This document shows, in pieces, positions 1-8,727 of a DNA stretch of 64,000 nt. Below the pieces are notes generated by a model that worked only from the letters and a program-made list of their open reading frames with translations, had not been told where the DNA came from and did no database searches. Position 1 is the first letter of the stretch, and every line of letters starts with the position of its first letter. The translations under genes were made by a program, and so were the position numbers. The DNA comes from JAAYUD01 sp041907665 (GTDB lineage: Bacteria; Bacteroidota; Bacteroidia; Bacteroidales; Bacteroidaceae), in assembly GCA_041907665.1 (NCBI GenBank), contig JAYRGW010000011.1, positions 1 through 64,000 on the forward strand, in the 5' to 3' direction.

Positions 1-103
1 ATATTGTTCCATAACTTAATGTCTTAGTAACCATAAAGTTACGAATAATATCTCAATTAACCAACTGGTATTCAATATAATAAGCGCTTATATAGTAATT
101 ATT

Positions 104-259
104 TTAATCCATTTTTAAACAGCTTCTTATTTTAGCATTCTGAGCATACGAAGAAAGCGAAGAAGCTAAGAAAAAAAAGAATACAACTAGACTAAAAAAT
201 GATTTTAATCTATTATCTTTGTTACACCTTGACGATGAAAATTCATGTTTCATACTCAT
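104..259 (-). pseudogene. Decayed start of a SusC/TonB-dependent receptor
   Basis: The reading frame encodes 51 residues and then stops. It begins with a basic N-terminus, followed by a hydrophobic stretch rich in Phe and Leu and the signal-peptide end SSYAQNAKI, typical of SusC-type outer-membrane receptors. It continues only to RSCLKMD before TAA. No receptor sequence is seen in the remaining 103 bases to the window edge. The position directly downstream of fecR is where a SusC-like gene is expected in a sigma/FecR/SusC unit. I infer a broken receptor gene of which only the signal peptide survives. A short secreted peptide cannot be excluded. Confidence 0.5.
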
Positions 260-333
260 TAAGATTAAAATTTAGTTGATTTGGGTTTATTAATATTATC
301 TCTATTCTAATATCGAACTGAATCGACTAACGG

Positions 334-362
334 TGTCGGAGAGTTTCGCAGATTCTCCGGCA
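334..362. other. Hairpin between fecR and receptor remnant
   Basis: Nine-base arms (TGTCGGAGA and TCTCCGGCA, one G-U pair) enclose an 11-base loop. No T-tract follows on either strand, so it is a weak terminator candidate. It may be a leader hairpin of the lost receptor gene. Confidence 0.3.
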
Positions 363-415
363 CTTTGTACAAATCATGTAGAGTCCATTTATTATCTCCT
401 CTCTTAAGTTAAACA

Positions 416-1423
416 TTATATCTTTTTTGCTCTCCCTATATAAATAGTGTTCTCTCTTATCTGGTAATTGAACCCATAATGGATGCTCAAAATCTGAATC
501 ACCTCACGAATATTTGTCTCGTCGAACATACCAGTATACGTATCGTTCAAATTGATAGTTCTATCTGTATGAATAGATAAGCCAAATTTACGTGCTATAC
601 ATTCCAACACAGTTTTCAAAGGTTCCGAACGAAAAACAAGATCGTGAGTCATCCATGCCGTCTCAAGTTGATTATCAGTCTCAATAAGCTGCATTTTGCC
701 AGAACGTTTTTCATATACAATTTTTTGATTAGGGTGTACATCCAGTACCTGATAAGGCGGACGGTTGGCTACTACTTTGACATGCCCCTTTACCAAAGCC
801 ATCTCGACTTTATCTTTATTTTCATAAGAGTATACATTAAACTGCGTGCCGAAAACCTCTATATCAATAAACTTTGTATTAACAATAAATTTCTTTTCAG
901 CATTGTGAGCCACACTAAAAAAACCTTCACCAGTGAGTTGTACCTGTCTATTTTTCAATCCAAAATCTTGTTTATAATCTAGTTCGGACTTTCCATTAAG
1001 ACGAACTGTCGTACCGTCTGGAAGTTTCACAGTTGTACGTTCACCAGTAGCTGTCTTAACTGAAATTTGATTGGCCGCTAGAGCAGTCATTTGCCTATTG
1101 TCAATAAACAGGTAAAGCGACAATACAGAAAGGACCAATAAAAGAACAATACTTGCATACTTTAAAATATTTCTTCCAAATCTTCTGATAGGATATTGCT
1201 TAAGACCAATTTGAGATTCTATTTTTGCAAACATCTGGCACCGAATTGATTCATTAATAGGTTCTACGACCTTTAGCGAATTCCATTCTTTTTCAAGTAT
1301 TGAAGCTATTTCATTATCACTACTTTCTTGCACAGCCTGTCGAAGAGCCATCAACTCGTCAGCTGTCAGTACATTCGAAATGTATTTTCGAATTAATTCA
1401 TTTATATCATATATATTATTCAT
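416..1423 (-). CDS. FecR-family anti-sigma factor
   Basis: This 335-residue protein has a cytoplasmic N-terminal part that would bind an ECF sigma factor. One membrane helix follows (around residues 87-107, YASIVLLLVLSVLSLYLFID). The periplasmic FecR domain comes next (TGERTTVKLPDGTTVRLNGKS...), and the C-terminal part resembles the secretin/TonB short domain. It normally senses a TonB-dependent receptor and controls a partner sigma factor. The start at MNNIYDI is preferred over an upstream Met that would add 25 hydrophobic residues. Neither a sigma factor gene upstream nor an intact receptor downstream is present, so the system looks orphaned. Confidence 0.88.
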   Translation of the reverse strand: MNNIYDINELIRKYISNVLTADELMALRQAVQESSDNEIASILEKEWNSLKVVEPINESIRCQMFAKIESQIGLKQYPIRRFGRNILKYASIVLLLVLSVLSLYLFIDNRQMTALAANQISVKTATGERTTVKLPDGTTVRLNGKSELDYKQDFGLKNRQVQLTGEGFFSVAHNAEKKFIVNTKFIDIEVFGTQFNVYSYENKDKVEMALVKGHVKVVANRPPYQVLDVHPNQKIVYEKRSGKMQLIETDNQLETAWMTHDLVFRSEPLKTVLECIARKFGLSIHTDRTINLNDTYTGMFDETNIREVIQILSIHYGFNYQIRENTIYIGRAKKI

Positions 1424-1551
1424 CGTTTTGCCCTTATTTATATATAATAGCAAATAGAACGAAAAATATAACACACCGATTAATATGTTATAAAACATGT
1501 TTTATAATTTCAGGTTTCATACACATGATTAAAAAACCTCAAAAAACAACC

Positions 1552-1766
1552 GTATGTCACCACCATAACTAACGGAAGTTACTGCGGTAACTAACGGAAG
1601 TTATGGTGGTGACATACGGTTGTTTCGTCGACAACATCCGTTAGTTACGGCAGCGACATACGGTTGATTTTTTGCAAAGCAAAACAAGTGTACAGCCGCC
1701 GTTGTCGTATGTTAGTTTTTTCGGTGGCGTCCTTAAGTTTTCGGAAAAACTAACATACGACAACAT
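1552..1766. repeat. 22-bp-period tandem repeat array A with long hairpins
   Basis: About ten consecutive 22-bp blocks follow one another without spacers. The first five or six share a pattern (CGG or CGT followed by WWG and TTA) and the later ones are degenerate. Two long perfect inverted repeats lie within or at the edge: 27-bp arms at 1544-1570 and 1599-1625, and 20-bp arms at 1701-1720 and 1745-1764. Units resemble those of arrays near 17.1, 38.7 and 58.5 kb. Possible degraded units continue near 1885-1960. It lies 130 bp upstream of the fecR start. Confidence 0.75.
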
Positions 1767-2873
1767 TTTTAGGAGCATATGACGTTTTGGAAGAATAAAG
1801 ACAATACAGATTTGTTGAAGTCGTCGGTTCTTACCGATACTTAAAGATACCTCGTGTAGATATGTAAAACCTCGTTTTTTCTATTTTAGTTACGGAAACG
1901 TTTCTGTCACCGTTACTAACTGTATGTCAGACACATACGTGCGTACGACGTCGAAATGGGACACGAAAAACATGTCTTCTCGCAGAAAATCAATGCGTTA
2001 TGATTTCTCTCAAATTTGCCCTGATAATGGGCGATACAAAGAGGAGATGAAAGTTGGTGTGCGAGAATTCTTTTTTCGACCTCGTTTTCAGAAGTGAACA
2101 TGGAGAACAAAACTGATACTATTTTAACCATACTGAAGTGAGACTTTTCAATGCGCGGAATCGACACTTAGTTTTCGAAAAATGATAACGACGAACATAA
2201 AAATTCATAAGGACGAAACTAAATGTTTCTAGTTACAAACTTTTAGTTTCGTCCTTATGATTTTCTAGCTGTATATCAGTCAATTACATACGGTGTACCT
2301 ATCTCGTAGTTCTGATTCGAGTTACATTCGAGCGATGAAACAATATCAAAAAGAGTGGTCTACAATGGTCTGTAGCTTAGGTTGGGATAAGAAAGTATCA
2401 GAATATCGGAGAATGTTCACTTTGGGATCTGTCATGAAAAATGATTGTATTCGAAGCATTTTATCGTTGCTTTCTTTTGCTGAAATGGGGTGATCAGTCC
2501 AACTCTTTGCATGAAAATAAGACAACATCTATGCGGCTATTCATCGATTCTTTTTTTCTGCAATACAACTCTATTTTCAACCTTTGTCACTTCAGGATGA
2601 CACCATTATGCACTATCACACAGCATATTAACGATGCACCATATACAACGCCAGCGAAAATAGGTCTCAAAATCGGGGCAAGAGCATATTGTAGGAACGT
2701 TATTTCCGGTAGGTGTCTATTTAGACTCGGTCTAAACGATGCCATACAGATAGCTGATAGCTGTATTCGGATATAAACGAACTTGCTTCATCCTTTTTCT
2801 CAAACAGCTCATTTTTGATGAAAATTGTTGAATAAACCAAATGCAATAATCTCTTGGAATAGCTTTCAAATGT
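1767..2873. other. Gene-free 1.1 kb stretch
   Basis: Only short open frames without recognisable domains occur here (for example at 1916-2167 minus and 2293-2493 plus). The sequence holds hairpins and words shared with the adjacent repeat array (GTTACGG, TAACT, CATACG) around 1885-1960. An ECF sigma factor gene would be expected upstream of fecR, but no trace of one was found. Confidence 0.5.
2205..2260. repeat. 19-bp perfect inverted repeat
   Basis: The arm TCATAAGGACGAAACTAAA (2205-2223) is perfectly repeated in inverse orientation at 2242-2260, with an 18-base loop. The two halves from GGACG to CGTCC span 44 bases, twice the 22-bp period of the nearby array. No gene adjoins it and no T-tract follows. 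Confidence 0.8.
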
Positions 2874-3476
2874 TTAGTTATTCACTTTTTCCCATTGATT
2901 CGTATTAAAGTTATATTGTTTTATGACTTTGGCTGGAGAACCCACACAAATGGAATAGGAAGGAATATCGTGCGAAACGACACTACCAGCTCCAATAACG
3001 GCATGTTGCCCTATCTTGACTCCGGCAAGAACTACAGCATTGGCACCAATCCATACATCATCTTCTATGGTTACTAAGTTGGTGCTTACACCTTGTTCAT
3101 CAATTCGTTTGGTAACGTCTCTAAAATTGTGATTTAATCCTGTAATAGTCACATTTTGAGCTAGGTTAACATGGTTTCCTATATTTGCCGGTCCTATTAA
3201 GGTGTTGTTAATGCCTATTCGGCTATAATCTCCTATGATTAACTCTCCAACTGCATTGTTGATACATGAGAAACTTTCGATAACCGAATATTTACCTAAT
3301 ACGAATGGATGAAACGGTGGTAAATCTTTCCTTACATTTCTATATATTACAGAGCCTTTTCCTCTTTTTAGATAACAGAAAAAAAACAAGCGAATCCACC
3401 AATTTGGACGTGTTTTTATGGGATGCATAATAAATCGATGAAGAACCTTCTTTAAGCCGAAGTGTTCTATTTTCAT
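2874..3476 (-). CDS. Hexapeptide-repeat acyltransferase (probable sugar acetyltransferase)
   Basis: The protein has 200 residues. From about residue 65 to 180 it has left-handed beta-helix hexapeptide repeats (IIGDYSRIGINNTLIG, VTIEDDVWIGANAVVLAGV, KIGQHAVIGAGSVV), ending in the common tail VGSPAKVIK. A catalytic-type His lies in the loop GLNHNF. Such enzymes acetylate sugars or sugar nucleotides with acetyl-CoA. The chosen ATG overlaps the upstream stop codon in ATGA, suggesting coupled translation; an ATG 21 bases upstream is also possible. It is the last gene of the operon with the priming transferase, so it probably decorates the exported glycan. Confidence 0.85.
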   Translation of the reverse strand: MKIEHFGLKKVLHRFIMHPIKTRPNWWIRLFFFCYLKRGKGSVIYRNVRKDLPPFHPFVLGKYSVIESFSCINNAVGELIIGDYSRIGINNTLIGPANIGNHVNLAQNVTITGLNHNFRDVTKRIDEQGVSTNLVTIEDDVWIGANAVVLAGVKIGQHAVIGAGSVVSHDIPSYSICVGSPAKVIKQYNFNTNQWEKVNN

Positions 3477-4411
3477 TTTAATTGCCGATTTTTCCATAAT
3501 TTGTACAGATTTAATGATTTTCGTTGTTTGTGTGGTTCCATTACATAGTTAGGCATAGCAAGACTAAAAGCAAAGAAGGAAAAATATAATAGCATCCACC
3601 ATTTGATAGACCAATATATACTATAAAAACTAAAACTTACGCTAAATGCTAATAAGATAATAATAAGCGATTTACACGAAGGGAATATCCGATGTAGGCT
3701 TCTTTCTATTTCTTCTAAGTTCCCCGATTGAATAGACTGAAATAATCTTCGCATCGACTTTCTAAAAGGACGTTGCTTAAAGTGTTCGGGAAAACTCTCA
3801 GCAATAATCATCGGCTCTATTAGGTATTTGATGAAGATATGGTGAGAGGTCAAAGCCCATTCCAAATTTGTTTTATCGCTTTTTAGATACTTTTGAGCCC
3901 ATTTCAGAGGAATGGCGAAGTTGTATTTATCTAATGCAGAAGAGAGTCCTATACCGCATCTTCCTGATTTTAATAACCCATTGCGCAACTCCTCCAAACG
4001 CGCTTTGCGTCGTAGTCTATAAGTGTTGTTGCTTTCTAATTTGGTATGTAGCTGTAAAGCTTTAAATCCGCTATTGTTCGCAATATTAATAGTAGATAAT
4101 AAGTCTTTCGGTACGCTAACAAAGGGACCTAATACGATAATCATATCAAAGCTGCAAGCTTCTATCTCTCTAATTTTAGTTCTCCAATTGTCATAATACA
4201 AAAACTGGAAGTATTCTTGTTTATAATCTTGTTCGGGAAAAGAATACCCTTTAGGAATCAATACGGCGTAGCGGAAATATTTATCTATTCGACATTTGAA
4301 GACCGTTGATTTCATAACAGATCCCAATAATAATAAATAGGCAACTTCTAGGAACAGTATGAAGAATAAAATGCTGTCTATCCAATCTATTATCGGAGTT
4401 ATTATATTCAT
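3473..4411 (-). CDS. GT2-like membrane protein lacking catalytic motifs
   Basis: The protein has 312 residues, an N-terminal helix (10-30) and C-terminal helices (about 248-290). It aligns with the intact GT2 at 23972-25129. The start (IDWI...VAYLL) matches, FDMIIVLGPFVSVP matches FDTVVILDADNLAP, and GIGLSSAL matches VLGLSSAL. The DADN metal-binding motif is replaced by GPFV (95-98), and the QRKRW motif reads QRPFR. The protein is also shorter. I infer a non-catalytic relative, perhaps a scaffold or regulator of the neighbouring priming transferase. Its start overlaps the upstream stop in TAATG, so it is translated with the operon and is not an obvious pseudogene. Confidence 0.75.
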   Translation of the reverse strand: MNIITPIIDWIDSILFFILFLEVAYLLLLGSVMKSTVFKCRIDKYFRYAVLIPKGYSFPEQDYKQEYFQFLYYDNWRTKIREIEACSFDMIIVLGPFVSVPKDLLSTINIANNSGFKALQLHTKLESNNTYRLRRKARLEELRNGLLKSGRCGIGLSSALDKYNFAIPLKWAQKYLKSDKTNLEWALTSHHIFIKYLIEPMIIAESFPEHFKQRPFRKSMRRLFQSIQSGNLEEIERSLHRIFPSCKSLIIILLAFSVSFSFYSIYWSIKWWMLLYFSFFAFSLAMPNYVMEPHKQRKSLNLYKLWKNRQLK

Positions 4412-5649
4412 TAGACATTTTCTTCTTGAATAAACGATGTAAAAGTCTTCAATATAATTTTCATATCCATTTTGAAAGAAAATTCATGAGCGTATTTTAT
4501 GTCTAAGCGTTTACGCTCTTCAGATGATGTAGAACCTTTCTTCCCACGATCTATTACTTGCCATAGTCCCGTAAGTCCTGCAGGGGCAATGAAGCGTTCT
4601 ACATATTCATCGCTTGTCAATAGTTCTGCTTCGTATAAGGGCAATGGGCGATTGCCGACTATGGACATATCCCCTTTTATAATATTAATAAGTTGAGGAA
4701 GTTCGTCAATACTGAATTTACGAATATAATATCCCACTTTTGTAATGCGAGGATCGTCTTTCAATTTAATGTATGGGTTGTCGAGACCTTCTCTTCTTTC
4801 TTCGCTATATTGCTTCTGGTTGATTAAATAATCATCCCCAACCAATATGGTACCTTCTTTTACCTCTTCATGAATCGAATCTTTGGAAATCTCATCTGTA
4901 CTATTCATTCCCTTCTCTATGATCTCATCAACATTATCATCAGATATATAGAGATTCTCACTTGCTTCGATTTTCTCTTCTTCTTTATTTTCTTTATTTT
5001 CAGTATAGATGTTCTTATCCTTATAGTTCTTAATATAGTCATCCATGTTGGTATACATTGACCTGAACTTCAGGCAGTCAAAAATCTTATAATTGCAGCC
5101 GACTCTCTTCGATTTATAGATTACGGGTCCCTTACTTTCCCATTTAATGGCAATAGCTGTTATAAGAAATAATGGAGATAAAAAAAGTAAGCCAATAGTA
5201 GAAAACACCAAGTCAAATATTCTTTTCCACACCGGCAGACGAAAAGTTTGATGCTTTTCTTTTTTTATCGAAAAAGTTCTTATTTGATTTTCTTTTTTGA
5301 GACTTACAAAATTTATCACATTCTGTAGAATGTTTTGATCTGCATTGAATGGAATTGTGTTATTGATGCCACTTTTTAAATAAGCGCGTCCATCTTCTTT
5401 GCGAAGGTCATTTGTAACTAATATTATATATAAACCAGGGAATATCTTATGGAGTATTCTTATATTAGAAATGTCTTCATTTAGTTCATGAGATTCGTAA
5501 AATACAGCAATGTCAAGTTTTTCACGGATTCTATCTATTATTTTTATAGCTTTTATACCATTTGGAACAGCATAAAACATAATATTTGGAGTATTTGAAA
5601 ATCTCTCAATTGTTTGTTCGTTTGTACCAATATAGATAAAATTCTGCAT
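4411..5649 (-). CDS. Priming sugar-phosphate transferase with receiver-like N-terminus
   Basis: The 412-residue protein belongs to the bacterial sugar transferase family (WbaP/WcaJ C-terminal type), which loads the first sugar phosphate on undecaprenyl phosphate at the inner membrane. Residues 1-120 look like a degenerate response-regulator fold without a clear phospho-acceptor. A membrane hairpin lies at 144-168. The catalytic part has KFRSM (194-198), DDPRIT (298-303), DELPQL (315-320) and GDMSIVGNRP (326-335). An acidic insertion of about 85 residues (203-290) splits it. A free response regulator is encoded 12 bases upstream and the GT2-like gene overlaps downstream by one base. Confidence 0.88.
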   Translation of the reverse strand: MQNFIYIGTNEQTIERFSNTPNIMFYAVPNGIKAIKIIDRIREKLDIAVFYESHELNEDISNIRILHKIFPGLYIILVTNDLRKEDGRAYLKSGINNTIPFNADQNILQNVINFVSLKKENQIRTFSIKKEKHQTFRLPVWKRIFDLVFSTIGLLFLSPLFLITAIAIKWESKGPVIYKSKRVGCNYKIFDCLKFRSMYTNMDDYIKNYKDKNIYTENKENKEEEKIEASENLYISDDNVDEIIEKGMNSTDEISKDSIHEEVKEGTILVGDDYLINQKQYSEERREGLDNPYIKLKDDPRITKVGYYIRKFSIDELPQLINIIKGDMSIVGNRPLPLYEAELLTSDEYVERFIAPAGLTGLWQVIDRGKKGSTSSEERKRLDIKYAHEFSFKMDMKIILKTFTSFIQEENV

Positions 5650-5661
5650 GAGTTTCAGTCA

Positions 5662-6024
5662 TTAACCTATAATCTTTTTGATTCTTATTTTAAGTTCTAA
5701 AGGGTTGAATGGCTTTAATAAATAATCTACAGCGCCTGCTTCTAATAGTTTAATGCGCTCTGTTGTACTATCCTCTCCTGATAGAATCATTACTGGAATG
5801 TCTTTGAATATTTCATTATGTTTAAGGTAGTAAAGGAGTTCGTCTCCCATCATATTTGGCATCCGTATGTCCGTGATTATGAGGTCTGGAATATTGCCTT
5901 CACTTAACCATTCTAGTCCTTTTAGAGGATCTTCGAAAAAAGCAACATTATACTCTTTGTTTAAATATATAGAAACTACTCTTCCGATTGATTCTTTATC
6001 GTCTATTAAAAGCACGCTTTTCAT
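5662..6024 (-). CDS. Single-domain response regulator (CheY-like)
   Basis: The protein has 120 residues, a complete receiver domain and no output domain. Acidic residues D8 and D9, the phospho-acceptor D52 (ITDIRMPN), S82 and K104 (LLKPF) are all present, so it should be phosphorylatable. No histidine kinase is encoded in the window. As first gene of the priming-transferase operon, ahead of a transferase that carries a receiver-like domain itself, it may control polysaccharide initiation by protein contact. That role is an inference. Confidence 0.88.
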   Translation of the reverse strand: MKSVLLIDDKESIGRVVSIYLNKEYNVAFFEDPLKGLEWLSEGNIPDLIITDIRMPNMMGDELLYYLKHNEIFKDIPVMILSGEDSTTERIKLLEAGAVDYLLKPFNPLELKIRIKKIIG

Positions 6025-6064
6025 ATTTATCTTCGTCCTTAATTTATTCCCATTATAATGGTCG

Positions 6065-6072
6065 CAAATATA
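6065..6072 (-). promoter_or_regulatory. -7 box of the priming-transferase operon
   Basis: The minus strand reads TATATTTG, a match to the Bacteroides -7 consensus TAnnTTTG, 41 bases upstream of the response regulator start. No clear TTTG -33 box is seen at the usual spacing. Confidence 0.5.
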
Positions 6073-6265
6073 ATAATATTATTTGATGTAATGTGTTGTG
6101 AATCTAAATTATTTTTCGTTAGCATGTTAATTTTTTCGCGACCTATTTCTTCTTTCTGAATTAAATTTATGGCAAAGGTACTATATGTTTGTGATTTATA
6201 GAAAGAAATACTACAAAAATATTAAAAAACAGGGCAGAAAATAGTAAAAAAACAAAGATTTATAC

Positions 6266-7303
6266 TCATATGGTGATTTCTCCAGCTAAATCGGATAGCA
6301 TTGCTTTCCGAATTTCTTGAAAATTAAGTTGATGCCCTAGTAAAAACATTAACTTGGTGAGTGCACTTTCCATTGTACTATCATATCCGCAAATCACTCC
6401 CGTTTGTAACAAATGCATACCAGCTTCATACCTTTTCATCTCTACACTTCCCGATGAGCATTGGGTGATATTGATAATAATAATTCCTCTCTTTTGTGCT
6501 TCATTCAATTCTTCAATAAGCCACTCCAATTGAGGGGCATTTCCTGATCCGTATGTTTTTAAAACAACAGCTTTCAGCCCTTTTACTTTTAGCAAAGATG
6601 CTACAATCTCTTTTTGTATTCCGGGAAATAAAGTAAGTACTACAACATTCGGATCAAGTACATAATGCGGTTTAAAAGGTTTGGATATATCTGGATGTCT
6701 CACCAACGATGTGTCATATTTTATGTGTATGCCAGCTACAGCTAATGGAGGATAGTTGAATGATTGGAATGCATTGAAATTTTCTGCATTTATTTTGGTT
6801 GTCCTATTACCTCTTAGTAGGTGATTCTCAAAAAAGATACATACTTCAGGAACCATTGCGTTTCCTTCTTCGTCTTTCGCTGCAGCTATCTCAATAGAAG
6901 TGATCAAATTTTCTTTTCCGTCGGTACGTAGCATACCTATAGGAAGTTGAGATCCTGTAAGTATAACAGGTTTGCTTAGATTTTCGAGCATGAAACTTAA
7001 CGCCGAAGCAGTATATGCCATCGTATCTGTTCCGTGTAATATGACAAAACCGTCATAATAATCATAATTGTAGTTGATGATTTTCACTAGTTTAATCCAT
7101 AGACTCGGTTCCATATCCGATGAGTCGATAGGGGGATCGAACTGATAGGATGCAATTCGGTAATTGAATCGTTTCAATTCGGGAACATGGCTCATTAAGT
7201 GATCAAAATTAAAGTTTTCTAAAGCTCCGGTTTCCGGATTTTCTATCATTCCGATAGTTCCGCCTGTATATATCAATAGGACGGATGGATTGTGAGTTAT
7301 CAT
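6266..7303 (-). CDS. ansA: Type I L-asparaginase
   Basis: The 345-residue protein has no signal peptide and so is probably cytoplasmic. It hydrolyses asparagine to aspartate and ammonia. Both active-site signatures are present: YTGGTIGMI near residue 12 with the nucleophilic Thr, and LHGTDTMAYTASALSF near residue 90. The C-terminal domain (NITQCSSGSVEM) completes the family fold. Length is usual for the type I class. It stands alone between two polysaccharide blocks. Confidence 0.93.
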   Translation of the reverse strand: MITHNPSVLLIYTGGTIGMIENPETGALENFNFDHLMSHVPELKRFNYRIASYQFDPPIDSSDMEPSLWIKLVKIINYNYDYYDGFVILHGTDTMAYTASALSFMLENLSKPVILTGSQLPIGMLRTDGKENLITSIEIAAAKDEEGNAMVPEVCIFFENHLLRGNRTTKINAENFNAFQSFNYPPLAVAGIHIKYDTSLVRHPDISKPFKPHYVLDPNVVVLTLFPGIQKEIVASLLKVKGLKAVVLKTYGSGNAPQLEWLIEELNEAQKRGIIIINITQCSSGSVEMKRYEAGMHLLQTGVICGYDSTMESALTKLMFLLGHQLNFQEIRKAMLSDLAGEITI

Positions 7304-7322
7304 CTTATTCTATTTAATGCTG

Positions 7323-7353
7323 CAAAAATAGAGATATTCTGTGGAAAGACAAT
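7323..7353 (-). promoter_or_regulatory. Promoter of ansA
   Basis: On the minus strand, TATTTTTG (7323-7330) fits the TAnnTTTG -7 consensus. ATTG lies 19 bases upstream as an imperfect -33 box. It lies 20 bases from the ansA start. Confidence 0.5.
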
Positions 7354-7462
7354 GATAATTAATAAAGAATCTATTATATCGTTTAAAAATGTATTGGAAG
7401 AACAGTTAGTAAACAGGAGCTTTTATTAACTTTTAAATTCAATTTTCAATAATTCATTCATC

Positions 7463-7496
7463 TTTGTATTTAAGTAAAACTTTTGATGTATATTTG
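7463..7496 (+). promoter_or_regulatory. Promoter of the GT4 gene
   Basis: TTTG (7463-7466) and TATATTTG (7489-7496) are separated by 22 bases, close to the Bacteroides promoter consensus. The start codon follows 34 bases downstream. Confidence 0.55.
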
Positions 7497-7530
7497 CTAA
7501 TGAGTATCTTTAAAGTTAATTAAATATATA

Positions 7531-8724
7531 ATGAAAATAGCAATTATTACTTCGGGAATATTACCAGTTCCAGCAACTCAGGGGGGGGCTGTAGAAAACT
7601 TAATTGAATTCTATTTAGCTGAAAATGAGAAAAAACAAATGCATGATATTACCGTGTATTCTATTTATGATAAAAATATTGAATTCTCTAATTTGTATAA
7701 GAGAAATTCTAAATTTACTCATTTTTCATACATAAAAGACAAATTATTATGGTATCGTATTAAACGTAAATTATTTTTCTTAGTATATAGAAAATATGAT
7801 TCTTACTATAATTATTATATTGAGTACTTTCTTCATTCTGTATTAAAAAAAATGGGTAAGTATTACTATGATATTATAATTTTAGAAAATAGGCCAGGTT
7901 ATGCTCTTAGGGTACATGCAAAATATCCTAATGCACGAATTATTTTGCATCTTCATAATGATTTGTTAAATATTAACACACTTCACTCGGTAAAAATAAG
8001 GTCTTTTTTATATAAAATAATTACGGTCTCTGAATTTATTAAAAAAAGAGTGGAAACAATTAAAGGAATGAATAGCGTTGAAGTATGTTTAAATGGTATA
8101 AATCTGGATGTCTTTAATAATTTAAAATCTAAAGATTTTATAAGGAATGAACTTGGATTTAGAAATGATGATTTCATCGTAGTTTTTTCGGGTAGAATTA
8201 TACCAGAAAAAGGAGTGAAAGAATTTATAATGGCATATTCATATCTTTCTTTTTTGCCGAATCTAAAATTTCTTATATTAGGAGGTGCTTTTTTTGGCAA
8301 CATGAATAGTCAGAGTGAATATGAGAGAGATTTAAAAAATATTGTATCTGTTTATGGTAAAGATAAAATTATTTTTACAGGATTTTTGCCATATTCTAAA
8401 ATTCCTGAGTTTCTAAAATGTTCAGATGTTGGAATTGTGCCTTCTGTATGGGATGAACCTTGTTCTTTGACAAGTATTGAAGGTATGGCTGCAGGACTTC
8501 CAATGATCGTTACAAATTCAGGAGGAATACCCGAATTTATAGATACTAAATGTGCTATAATTCTTAAAAGAAATGAAAATTTACCTTATTCTATAGCTGA
8601 TGCAATATTATATCTATATAATCATAAAAATGTAATGAATTCGATGTCTGATCATTCAATTTTGCGTTCATCTATGTTTAATAAGGAAACCTATAGTGAA
8701 CTGTTTTTAAAATTACTTGTATGA
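7531..8724 (+). CDS. GT4-family glycosyltransferase
   Basis: The 397-residue protein has the two-domain GT-B architecture. The N-terminal domain begins with MKIAIITSGILPVPATQGG. The C-terminal nucleotide-sugar domain has FSGRIIPEKGVKEF, and the donor-binding region EPCSLTSIEGMAAGLPMIVTNSGGIPE shows the EX7E-type spacing of retaining GT4 enzymes. It would act on a lipid-linked oligosaccharide at the cytoplasmic face of the membrane. It is convergent with the GT11-like gene, whose stop is three bases away. The sequence is very AT-rich, like its neighbours up to about 11 kb. The sugar is unknown. Confidence 0.85.
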   Translation: MKIAIITSGILPVPATQGGAVENLIEFYLAENEKKQMHDITVYSIYDKNIEFSNLYKRNSKFTHFSYIKDKLLWYRIKRKLFFLVYRKYDSYYNYYIEYFLHSVLKKMGKYYYDIIILENRPGYALRVHAKYPNARIILHLHNDLLNINTLHSVKIRSFLYKIITVSEFIKKRVETIKGMNSVEVCLNGINLDVFNNLKSKDFIRNELGFRNDDFIVVFSGRIIPEKGVKEFIMAYSYLSFLPNLKFLILGGAFFGNMNSQSEYERDLKNIVSVYGKDKIIFTGFLPYSKIPEFLKCSDVGIVPSVWDEPCSLTSIEGMAAGLPMIVTNSGGIPEFIDTKCAIILKRNENLPYSIADAILYLYNHKNVMNSMSDHSILRSSMFNKETYSELFLKLLV

Positions 8725-8727
8725 TGA

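Noticed and set aside
1916..2167. 83-residue minus-strand frame as a possible sigma-factor remnant
   Set aside because: No sigma region 2 or 4 motifs; composition is not protein-like and no promoter or ribosome-binding context is visible.
2293..2776. Two overlapping plus-strand frames of 66 and 111 residues
   Set aside because: They overlap out of frame, lack domains and have no promoter; probably chance frames in gene-free DNA.
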